From the NCBI GenBank assembly GCA_024637155.1, contig JAGXFR010000008.1:1-56820 (forward strand): DNA of 56,820 nucleotides, written 5' to 3'. Both the position numbers and the translations under genes were made by a program. The DNA comes from Burkholderiaceae bacterium (GTDB lineage: Bacteria; Pseudomonadota; Gammaproteobacteria; Burkholderiales; Burkholderiaceae_E). The notes beneath the pieces are model-generated. The model ran no database searches. It had not been told where the DNA came from and saw nothing but the letters and a program-made list of their open reading frames with translations. Positions within the stretch are counted from its first letter, which is position 1. Each line of letters opens with the position of its first letter. Shown here one piece after another: positions 50,324-56,820 of this stretch.

Positions 50324-50584
50324 ATGGCCGCGAAAGTTCGGATGTACAGCACACAAACCTGCCCCTGGTGCCAGCGTGCGGAGATGCTGCTGAAGCTGCG
50401 CGGCGTCACGCAGATCGAGCACATTCGCGTCGATCTGGAACCGGGTTTGCGCGCGGAGATGGTCGCGCGCACCGGTCGGCGCACCGTGCCCCAGATCTTT
50501 ATCGGCGAGCATCATATCGGCGGTTTCGACGATCTCGACGCGCTCGATCGAGCGGGCGGGCTCGCCCCGCTGCTGCAGGACTGA
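50324..50584 (+). CDS. grxC: Glutaredoxin 3
   Basis: This small cytoplasmic thiol-disulfide oxidoreductase has 86 aa. The active site is CPWC (13-16) rather than the usual CPYC. TVPQIFIG, with the cis-Pro, and GGFDDL complete the glutathione-binding site. The AGGAGA ribosome site lies upstream. It is between the rhodanese and secB genes, the conserved betaproteobacterial order. Confidence 0.95.
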   Translation: MAAKVRMYSTQTCPWCQRAEMLLKLRGVTQIEHIRVDLEPGLRAEMVARTGRRTVPQIFIGEHHIGGFDDLDALDRAGGLAPLLQD

Positions 50585-50635
50585 ACGTAACCCACCGTAG
50601 CCGGCCGGTTGCCGGCGTCCCATTCAGGAACTCTC

Positions 50636-51130
50636 ATGGCTGACCAGGAACAAACTCCCGTATTCGCGATCCAGCGGATGTACCTGAAGGACCTTTCGCT
50701 GGAAATTCCGAACGCCCCCCAGATTTTCCTGGAGACGGAACAGCCGTCGGTGGAGATCTCGCTCGAGGTGTCCTCGGAGAAGGTCACCGACGGGATTTTC
50801 GAGACCGCCGTCACGGTGACGGTATCGACCAAGGTGGGCGAGAAGGTCGCGTTCCTGGTCGAGGCCAAGCAGGCCGGCATCTTCGAGCTGCGCAACATCC
50901 CCGACGAGCAGATGGAGCTGGTGCTCAATGTCGTCTGCCCGAACATCATTTACCCGTACCTGCGCTCGAACGTCGCCGACGTGATTCAGCGCGCCGGGTT
51001 TCCGCCGATCCACCTCGCGGAGATCAACTTCGAGTCGCTGTATCAGCAGCGGCTGCAGCAGGACGATCCGAAAGCGGGCGCGTCCGATGACGCCGGGTCC
51101 GGCATCATCCTGCCGGGGTCCCGTCACTGA
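50636..51130 (+). CDS. secB: Protein-export chaperone SecB
   Basis: SecB holds precursor proteins unfolded and hands them to SecA. The 164-aa protein shows [27 protein letters not shown] and the block [16 protein letters not shown], all diagnostic, and an acidic C-terminal tail. ATG 50636 was chosen at the family N-terminus with AGGAA upstream. gpsA follows one gene later, matching the usual secB-gpsA linkage. Confidence 0.97.
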   Translation: MADQEQTPVFAIQRMYLKDLSLEIPNAPQIFLETEQPSVEISLEVSSEKVTDGIFETAVTVTVSTKVGEKVAFLVEAKQAGIFELRNIPDEQMELVLNVVCPNIIYPYLRSNVADVIQRAGFPPIHLAEINFESLYQQRLQQDDPKAGASDDAGSGIILPGSRH

Positions 51131-51152
51131 TGCTCGGGGCGCGGAGCGAGCC

Positions 51153-51617
51153 ATGAACGCCGTTCGCAAAGGTGCTCTGGTCTGGGCGCTTGCCTGCGCC
51201 GGGGTGGGTGCCGCGTGGGTTTTCCCGCCGGCCCAGGCGGCGGAATTCCGCGCCATTGCGCCTGCCGCGGCGGTGCTCTATGACGGCCCTTCGCCCAAGG
51301 CGAAGCGGCTCTTCGTCGCGCCGCGCGGCATGCCCGTCGAGGTGCTCTCGAACCTGCCCGCCTGGGTCAAGGTGCGCGACGCTGCGGGTGACGTGATGTG
51401 GGTTCCGCGCGCGGATCTCGGCGCGTCTGCGCACGTGGTCGCGATACGCGTCGCGAGCGTGCGCGCAGCGCCGCAGGAGCGCGCGCCGGTCAACTTCCAG
51501 GTCGATTCGGGCGTCCTGCTTGAGGTGCTCGACGACGCGCCCAGCGGGTGGCTGCGCGTGCGCCACGCCGACGGCGCCGCCGGGTACGTGAAGGCTGCCG
51601 AAGTCTTCGGCCGCTGA
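51153..51617 (+). CDS. SH3-domain periplasmic protein
   Basis: The 154-aa protein has a signal peptide (about 1-30, ending AQAAEF) followed by two bacterial SH3-like repeats. The first is about 35-90 (VLYDGPSPKAKRLFVAPRGM, WVKVRDAAGDVMWV) and the second about 95-150 (VRAAPQERAPVNFQVDSGV, WLRVRHADGAAGYV). Such domains often bind peptidoglycan or proteins. Function is unknown. GGAG precedes ATG 51153. It lies between secB and gpsA, four bases before the latter. Confidence 0.86.
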   Translation: MNAVRKGALVWALACAGVGAAWVFPPAQAAEFRAIAPAAAVLYDGPSPKAKRLFVAPRGMPVEVLSNLPAWVKVRDAAGDVMWVPRADLGASAHVVAIRVASVRAAPQERAPVNFQVDSGVLLEVLDDAPSGWLRVRHADGAAGYVKAAEVFGR

Positions 51618-51621
51618 GCCG

Positions 51622-52623
51622 ATGCGCATCGCGCTCCTCGGTGCCGGCGCCTGGGGCACGGCCCTGGCGCAGCACGCGAGCCATCGTCACGAAGTGATGC
51701 TCTGGGGGCGCGACCCGCGGCTCGTCGAGGCGTTGCGCCGCGATCGCTGCAACGCGCGTTACCTGCCCGGCGTCGCGCTCGCTGCCGAGATGCGCTTCAG
51801 CGCGGATCTGCGCGAGGCGGCCGCGTTCGCCGGCCAGGGACTGATTGTGGTGGCGACCTCGATCGCGGGCTTTCGCGAAACTCTCTTGGCATGGCGGGCG
51901 CACGCGCAGGGCCGTGAGCGCGGGGTCATCTGGCTGTGCAAGGGCATCGAGCCCGACACCGGCCGGCTCCCGCACCAGGTGTTTGACTCGCTGGGTCTCC
52001 CGGTGGCCGCCGGGGCCCTGTCGGGACCGAGTTTCGCCGATGAGGTGGCGCGCGGGATGCCGGTGGCCTGGGTTCTCGCGTCGCGCAGCGCGGCCCTCGC
52101 CGAACTCGGGCGCGAGGCCTTTCACCACGGCGCGGCGCGCGTCTATGCCTCCGACGACATCGTCGGAGTCGAAACGGGAGCAGCGCTCAAGAACGTAATC
52201 GCGATCGCCGCGGGGATCGGCGACGGACTCGGCCTCGGGATGAACGCGCGTGCGGCGCTGATCACCCGCGGGCTGGCGGAGATGGCCCGGTTCGGAGTCG
52301 CGCTCGGTGCGCGCAGCGAAACCTTCATGGGCCTGGCCGGTTTGGGCGACCTGGTGCTCACCTGCACCGGCGACCTGTCACGCAATCGGACCGTGGGGAT
52401 GCGACTCGCGGCGGGCGAGTCGCTCGCGCAGATCGTGGCGGCGCTCGGACACGTCTCCGAGGGGGTTGCCTGCGCACGCGTCGCGGTGGCGCTGGCGCAC
52501 CAGGCCGGTGTCGAATTGCCGATCGCCGAGGCGGTGGTGCAGGTGCTCGACGGCACGCAATCGGCCCGGGAAGCCGTGGCCGCGCTGCTCGCCCGCGAAC
52601 CGCGGGAAGAGGGAGGAGAATGA
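51622..52623 (+). CDS. gpsA: Glycerol-3-phosphate dehydrogenase [NAD(P)+]
   Basis: GpsA makes sn-glycerol-3-phosphate for phospholipid synthesis from dihydroxyacetone phosphate. The 333-aa protein has GAGAWGTA (7-14), CKGIEPDTG, SGPSFADEVA, the catalytic Lys in TGAALKNVIAIAAGI and the GDLVLTCTGDLSRNR block. It overlaps the LOG-family gene by 4 bases. The gene is intact and typical. Confidence 0.97.
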   Translation: MRIALLGAGAWGTALAQHASHRHEVMLWGRDPRLVEALRRDRCNARYLPGVALAAEMRFSADLREAAAFAGQGLIVVATSIAGFRETLLAWRAHAQGRERGVIWLCKGIEPDTGRLPHQVFDSLGLPVAAGALSGPSFADEVARGMPVAWVLASRSAALAELGREAFHHGAARVYASDDIVGVETGAALKNVIAIAAGIGDGLGLGMNARAALITRGLAEMARFGVALGARSETFMGLAGLGDLVLTCTGDLSRNRTVGMRLAAGESLAQIVAALGHVSEGVACARVAVALAHQAGVELPIAEAVVQVLDGTQSAREAVAALLAREPREEGGE

Positions 52624-53159
52624 TCCGGTCGGTCTGCATCTTTTGCGGTGCGAAGCCGGGGCTTGCGCCCACGTACGCGGAACTCGCGCGCACCAGTGGG
52701 CGGGCGATCGCGCGGCGCGGCTGGCGCATCGTCTACGGCGGCGGCAGCGTGGGTCTGATGGGCGAGGTGGCCGCGGCTGCGCTCGAGGCGGGCGGGGAGG
52801 TGGTGGGGATCATCCCCGCGATCCTGATGCGTCGCGAAGTCGGCAAGCGAGACGTCAGTCGTCTGGAGGTGGTCGCCGACATGGCGACGCGTAAGGAGCG
52901 GATGATCGAAATTTCCGACGCCTTCATCGCGCTCCCCGGTGGGCTCGGGACGCTCGACGAACTCTTCGAGGTGCTGACCCTGCGCCAGATCGGTTTCCAT
53001 CACAAGCCGGTGGGCCTGCTCAATCACGACGGCTATTTTGAAGGGCTGCTCGCGATGTGTGCGGGCTTCGTCGCCGAGGGCTTCGTGCGTCCGGGCGACC
53101 TGGACCACCTGATGGTCGAGCCCGAAATCGAATCCCTGCTCGCGCGCCTCGCGGGCTGA
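52620..53159 (+). CDS. LOG-family protein (TIGR00730, cytokinin riboside 5'-monophosphate phosphoribohydrolase-like)
   Basis: This Rossmann-fold protein of 179 aa has SVCIFCGAKPG, GGGSVGLMG and the signature PGGLGTLDE (about 106-114). The family cleaves N-glycosidic bonds of nucleoside monophosphates; AMP hydrolysis and cytokinin activation are known for members. The bacterial substrate here is not certain. It starts within the gpsA stop (ATGA) and ends the run that begins with the rhodanese. A perfect palindrome follows. Confidence 0.92.
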   Translation: MIRSVCIFCGAKPGLAPTYAELARTSGRAIARRGWRIVYGGGSVGLMGEVAAAALEAGGEVVGIIPAILMRREVGKRDVSRLEVVADMATRKERMIEISDAFIALPGGLGTLDELFEVLTLRQIGFHHKPVGLLNHDGYFEGLLAMCAGFVAEGFVRPGDLDHLMVEPEIESLLARLAG

Positions 53160-53160
53160 T

Positions 53161-53182
53161 CGACGCGCCCGCGGGCGCGTCG
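53161..53182. terminator. Perfect 22-bp palindrome between convergent genes (possible bidirectional terminator)
   Basis: CGACGCGCCCG followed by CGGGCGCGTCG is a perfect palindrome directly after the LOG gene and before the convergent trmL stop. It can form a strong hairpin in either direction, but no T-run follows on either strand. Terminator function is inferred from its position. Confidence 0.4.
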
Positions 53183-53205
53183 GCCCGTGAGCACGAGGCG
53201 TCTTC

Positions 53206-53670
53206 TCAGACGCCCCCGGCGAATCCGTTCTGTCGCCACGCTTCGTAGATGGTCACCGCGACGGCATTCGACAGGTTGACGCTGCGGTTGCCGGGGATCA
53301 TCGGCAGGCGCAGACGGCGCTCGGGCGCGAAGCGCGCCAGAATGCTGTCCGGCAGTCCGGCGGTCTCGCAGCCGAACACGAACCAGTCGCCCGGCGCCAG
53401 CAGCCTGGCGCTGGGTGCGGTGCGTGCCTGCGTGGTGAGTGCGAACATCCGTTCCGGTGACTCGGCGGCGAGCAGCGCCGCCCAGCTCGCGTGCACCTTC
53501 ATCGTCGCGAACTCGTGGTAGTCGAGCCCGGCGCGGCGCATCTTGGCGTCGTCGAGCGGAAAACCCAGCGGTTCGACGAGGTGCAGTTGCGCGCCCGTGT
53601 TGGCGCACAGGCGGATCACATTGCCCGTGTTCGGCGGAATCTCGGGGTGCACGAGGACGACGTGGAACAT
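53206..53670 (-). CDS. trmL: tRNA (cytidine(34)-2'-O)-methyltransferase
   Basis: This SPOUT-family enzyme methylates the wobble position of certain tRNA-Leu species. The 154-aa protein has HPEIPPNTGN at the start, LHLVEPLGF, the knot region FGCETAGLP and the end RLPMIPGNRSVNLSNAVAV, all typical. ATG 53670 fits the short family; the longer frame reaches into comF. It is 46 bases downstream of comF on the same strand. Confidence 0.94.
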   Translation of the reverse strand: MFHVVLVHPEIPPNTGNVIRLCANTGAQLHLVEPLGFPLDDAKMRRAGLDYHEFATMKVHASWAALLAAESPERMFALTTQARTAPSARLLAPGDWFVFGCETAGLPDSILARFAPERRLRLPMIPGNRSVNLSNAVAVTIYEAWRQNGFAGGV

Positions 53671-53716
53671 GGTGGCGTTCGTTCGCTGGCGCTGTGGGCT
53701 GCCCGCCATGATCGCC

Positions 53717-54517
53717 TCAGGGCGGCGGGGTGCGGGCAGCCACAATGTTAGCGACAAATGCCGCCCCCGCGCTCTTGAGGGTTCGCGCCGCTTCGGCAAG
53801 GGTCGCGCCGGAGGTCATCACGTCGTCGACGATCCCGACGCGCAGGCCCGAGAGGTCGCGCGCGCACGCGAAGGCGCCCCGCAGGTTGGGGGCCCGCTGC
53901 GCCAGCGGCTGGAGCGACTGCGGCGGATCATGGCGGGTGCGCAGCAGCGGCGTCGCGGCGCGCATCGCCCGCCTCCGCGCGATCTCCCGGCAGATCAGCC
54001 ACGCCTGGTTGAATCCGCGCTCGGCCAGGCGCGCGGGCGAGAGCGGGACCGGTACCAGCAGGTCGAGCGGACAGTCGATGCGCTCCGCGAGCGCGGCGCC
54101 CAGCGGGCGCGCCAGCGCCACGACACGGCCGAACTTCATCGCGAGGATCAGCCGGTCGAGCGGAGGCGCGTAGTCGGCGAGCGCGATCGTGCGCGCAAAA
54201 GGGGGTGGGTCGCGCGTGCAGGTCGGGCACGAGCCCGGGCGCATCGTGGGGGCCGCTGACGTCGCGACCGGAATGGCACAGATCGGGCAGCGACGGGCAT
54301 CGCCCCCGGGCAGGCTGTCGGCGCAGGGCGCACACCAGCCGGCGCGGCGCTCGTCAGGATGTTCGAGCGGCAGCGTGCACAGCGCGCAGCAGCGCGGCAA
54401 CAGGCTGTGGGTCAGGGCTTCGGTGCGCTCGGCCAGCGCGGCGAGGATGCGCGCCGGGACCGTCCCCGTCGACTGGGTTGCGAAATGGGTTGTGAAACGC
54501 CCGTTGCGGCTGATCAT
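53717..54517 (-). CDS. comF: ComF-family phosphoribosyltransferase-like protein
   Basis: ComF homologues are involved in DNA uptake in naturally competent bacteria and are widespread elsewhere. The 266-aa protein has an N-terminal zinc-ribbon-like set of cysteine pairs (CCALC, CAPC, CPIC, CPTC; about 43-100), then a phosphoribosyltransferase domain with VPVPLSPARLAERGFNQA and the PRPP loop VDDVMTSGAT. It diverges from the BioC-like gene by 38 bases, as comF and bioC often do. No other competence gene is in view. Confidence 0.92.
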   Translation of the reverse strand: MISRNGRFTTHFATQSTGTVPARILAALAERTEALTHSLLPRCCALCTLPLEHPDERRAGWCAPCADSLPGGDARRCPICAIPVATSAAPTMRPGSCPTCTRDPPPFARTIALADYAPPLDRLILAMKFGRVVALARPLGAALAERIDCPLDLLVPVPLSPARLAERGFNQAWLICREIARRRAMRAATPLLRTRHDPPQSLQPLAQRAPNLRGAFACARDLSGLRVGIVDDVMTSGATLAEAARTLKSAGAAFVANIVAARTPPP

Positions 54518-54541
54518 CGGCTATTGGAGCGCGGCGCTTCG

Positions 54542-54547
54542 TATACT
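54542..54547 (+). promoter_or_regulatory. Possible -10 element of the BioC-like gene
   Basis: TATACT ends 8 bases before the ATG at 54556, leaving almost no leader and no ribosome site. The -35 would lie within the 5' end of comF. Confidence 0.3.
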
Positions 54548-54555
54548 TCCAAACC

Positions 54556-55440
54556 ATGAGTGAGGCCAACGATCTAGACCCGACGGCGGTGCGCCGCCAG
54601 TTCGCGCGGCGCGCCGCACGCGGCGGGGTTCCGGAATTCCTCCTGCGCGAGGTCGAACGCCGGCTCCTCGAGCATCTCGATCTGGTGCGGATCGACCCCG
54701 GCGCGATCGTCGACGTCGGTTGCGGACGCGGACCCGGGCTGCTCGCGCTGCGGCAGCGCTACCCGCGCGCGGCGCTCGCCGGCATCGATGTGGTCGAAGG
54801 CATGGTGCGCGCCGCCCGCTCGAGCCTGGCGCCCCCGCGGGGCATTCTCGCGCGCCTGATGCGCGACAGGACGTCCGCCGCGCCGGGCCTCGTGGTCGCC
54901 GACATGATGCAGCTGCCGCTGGCTCCATCGAGTTGCGACCTGGTCTGGTCGAATCTGGCCTTGCACTGGTGCGCGCAACCGCAGGAGGCGATCGGGCAGT
55001 GGCATCAGGTGCTGCGTCCCGGGGGGCTGGCCATGTTCAGCGTGTTCGGGGTCGATACGCTGACCCAGCTGCGCGCGGCGGGCGCGACCTTGATGCCCTT
55101 CCCCGACATGCACGACCTGGGTGACGCGCTCGTGCACGCGGGCTTCGCCGATCCGGTCATGGACATGGAGCGCATCGACCTGCGCTACGCGAGCGCGGGG
55201 GCACTGCTCGACGAAGTCCGGGAACTCGGCGGCAACGCGCTGCGCAGCCGGTTTCGCGGTCTGCGCGGGGGGCGCCGACGCCGGCAGTGGGAGGAGCGCA
55301 TTGGGGCCGACGCGGGGGCCGACGGGCGCATCACGCTGAGCTTCGAGATCATCTACGGGCACGCCTGGGTTCCGGCGGCGAAGCGGCGCGCGGACGGTGC
55401 CGTGCCCATTTCCTTTCGAGCGTCGGCCGCGCGCGGCTGA
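54556..55440 (+). CDS. BioC-like methyltransferase (malonyl-ACP O-methyltransferase / NDUFAF5 family)
   Basis: This class I SAM methyltransferase of 294 aa shows VRRQFARRAA at the start, DVGCGRGPGLLALRQRYP as the SAM loop and a WSNLALHWC block typical of BioC and NDUFAF5. BioC methylates malonyl-ACP to open pimelate synthesis for biotin. In this group the first motif and the middle region DTLTQLR fit. No other bio gene is visible, so biotin function is plausible but not proven. It is divergent from comF. About 147 bases separate it from coxB. Confidence 0.87.
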   Translation: MSEANDLDPTAVRRQFARRAARGGVPEFLLREVERRLLEHLDLVRIDPGAIVDVGCGRGPGLLALRQRYPRAALAGIDVVEGMVRAARSSLAPPRGILARLMRDRTSAAPGLVVADMMQLPLAPSSCDLVWSNLALHWCAQPQEAIGQWHQVLRPGGLAMFSVFGVDTLTQLRAAGATLMPFPDMHDLGDALVHAGFADPVMDMERIDLRYASAGALLDEVRELGGNALRSRFRGLRGGRRRRQWEERIGADAGADGRITLSFEIIYGHAWVPAAKRRADGAVPISFRASAARG

Positions 55441-55587
55441 CGGTGACGCGCAGCGCTGCGAACGGCGAATGGCAGCGTGAAATGCCCCTGATGGCGACCC
55501 CGGGTTAGCCCGGGCAAGGCGGTTGACCGTGATAACGTCGCGAGTTGGCCGTGGCGCATTGACACCTTCCCGCCAGGAGTCCGCAGG

Positions 55588-56745
55588 ATGAATTCACGAA
55601 AGTTCGTGGCACGTTTCGCCCTCGCGGCGGGAGTTGCTTTGTGGGGCGCACTCGCCACCGCAGCCGACATGCCGGGTGGTCCGAAGGTCAACCAGCTCAA
55701 TCTGGCCGACCCCGTGACACACATCGCACGCGATCAGCACTGGATCCACGAATTCGTGATGGTGATCAGCCTCGCGATCTTCGTCGCGGTGTTCTCGGTG
55801 ATGTTCTATGCGATCTGGAAGCATCGCAAGTCCCGCGGCCACAAGGCGGCGAGCTTTCACGAGAGCACGACGATCGAGATCGTCTGGACCGTGGTCCCTT
55901 TCCTGATCATCATCGGCATGGCGATCCCGGCGACCCGGATGGTCATCGAGCAGAAGGACACTTCGAGCGCCGACGTCACGGTCAAGGCCACCGGGTACCA
56001 GTGGAAGTGGGGCTACGAATATCTGAAGGGGGAGGGCGAGGGGATCGTGTTTCTCTCGACGCTGACCACCCCGCGAGCGCAGATCGAGGGCCGCGAGCAG
56101 AAATCGGTCACCTACCTCTCGGAAGTGGACAATCCCCTGGTGGTGCCGGTCAACAAGAAGATCCGCGTGGTCACGACGGCCAACGACGTGATTCACTCCT
56201 GGATGGTGCCCGCCTTCGGCGTGAAGCAGGATGCGATTCCCGGCTTCGTGCGCGACACGTGGTTTCGTGCCGAGAAGATCGGCACCTATCACGGCTACTG
56301 CGCCGAACTGTGCGGCAAGGACCACGCCTTCATGCCGATCGTCGTCGAGGTCAAGTCGGCGGAGGATTACGCGCTCTGGGTGGACGAGCGGCGCAAGGCG
56401 ATGCTGGCCGCGGCCGATGACCCGAACAAGGTGTGGACCCAGGATGAACTCGTTGCGCGCGGCGAAAAGGTCTATGCCGCGAATTGCGCAGCGTGTCACC
56501 TTGCGAGCGGCAAGGGTGTTCCGGGGGCATTCCCGGCGCTCGACGGTTCCAAGGTGGTCGGCGGTCCGCCGGCGGGTCAGATCGAGGTCCTGCTCAAGGG
56601 TCGTGCGGGGACTGCGATGGCGTCGTTTCGACAGTTGAGCGACGTCGATCTCGCGGCGGTGCTGACCTATACGCGCGGCGCGTGGGGCAATCGCCCCGAA
56701 CAGGTGATGGTGCAGCCGCGTGAACTCACCGCGGCGCGCAAATAG
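55588..56745 (+). CDS. coxB: Cytochrome c oxidase subunit II with C-terminal cytochrome c domain
   Basis: CoxB accepts electrons at its CuA centre and passes them to heme a of subunit I. The 385-aa protein has a signal peptide (about 1-26), two membrane helices (about 55-77 and 100-118) and the CuA domain with H203, C238, E240, C242, H246 and M249. It then has a fused class I cytochrome c domain with CAACH at 300-304. Such fusions are typical of caa3-type or betaproteobacterial aa3 oxidases. AGGAG lies upstream. The next gene start, ctaD, is 51 bases on. Confidence 0.96.
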   Translation: MNSRKFVARFALAAGVALWGALATAADMPGGPKVNQLNLADPVTHIARDQHWIHEFVMVISLAIFVAVFSVMFYAIWKHRKSRGHKAASFHESTTIEIVWTVVPFLIIIGMAIPATRMVIEQKDTSSADVTVKATGYQWKWGYEYLKGEGEGIVFLSTLTTPRAQIEGREQKSVTYLSEVDNPLVVPVNKKIRVVTTANDVIHSWMVPAFGVKQDAIPGFVRDTWFRAEKIGTYHGYCAELCGKDHAFMPIVVEVKSAEDYALWVDERRKAMLAAADDPNKVWTQDELVARGEKVYAANCAACHLASGKGVPGAFPALDGSKVVGGPPAGQIEVLLKGRAGTAMASFRQLSDVDLAAVLTYTRGAWGNRPEQVMVQPRELTAARK

Positions 56746-56796
56746 GGGCGGCGGCGCAGGGCCGCAGTTCCATCGAGTCCGAGCAGGAGTCTCACG

Positions 56797-56820
56797 ATGA
56801 GCGCAGCAACCGACTTGCAC
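56797..56820 (+). CDS. ctaD: Start of cytochrome c oxidase subunit I (partial, runs off the right edge)
   Basis: ATG 56797 is preceded by AGGAG at a good distance and opens a frame MSAATDLH to the window end. The position directly after coxB makes subunit I by far the likeliest product. Only eight codons are visible, so this rests on gene order and the ribosome site. Confidence 0.6.

Overview
The window looks like chromosome of a high-GC betaproteobacterium, most likely of Burkholderiales type. The evidence is synteny and family variants: dapF-DUF484-xerC, hslVU beside a STAS protein and dksA, argB-HAD-slmA, rhodanese-grxC-secB-gpsA, an SAH riboswitch in front of ahcY, and a DksA whose zinc finger has lost three of its four cysteines. 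Genes are tightly packed on both strands, and many overlap by 1 to 8 bases. Nothing resembling rRNA, tRNA or CRISPR was seen.

Left edge (1-4814) is an accessory island, visibly richer in A/T, especially in hsdS. It holds what looks like one end of an IS21-family element, the 3' part of a truncated hsdR, intact hsdM and hsdS, and then four copies of a 12-bp repeat before core genes resume at glmS. The island therefore probably encodes an orphan type I methyltransferase with no working restriction subunit.

Region 4815-22809 is core metabolism and envelope: glmU-glmS (UDP-GlcNAc); a DUF6279 lipoprotein; a pteridine-reductase-like SDR-folB-ttcA-ubiB run; midA and DUF2905; slt-NDUFA9-like-GST-cca; a 5-formyl-THF cyclo-ligase; and a translationally coupled pair for c-di-GMP turnover, one HD-GYP protein with a damaged HD motif and one intact EAL protein.

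Region 23000-28295 is a methyl-cycle block on the minus strand. metK is followed by an SAH riboswitch, then ahcY, a GNAT acetyltransferase, a nitrilase-family amidohydrolase and metF, apparently one riboswitch-controlled operon.

Region 28597-39051 on the plus strand carries two lipid A acyltransferases, dapF-DUF484-xerC, two COG0523/CobW metallochaperone GTPases, dksA with a clear terminator, an internally duplicated STAS protein, and hslVU. Region 39080-46691 holds a CoA-transferase broken by an apparent one-base indel, a CobC-like phosphatase, argB-HAD-slmA and two tandem LuxR-type regulators. Region 46720-56820 holds moeB-ctpA-gpmA on the minus strand; rhodanese-grxC-secB-SH3-gpsA-LOG on the plus strand; trmL; comF; a BioC-like methyltransferase; and the start of a cytochrome c oxidase operon, with a coxB-cytochrome c fusion followed by the first codons of ctaD.
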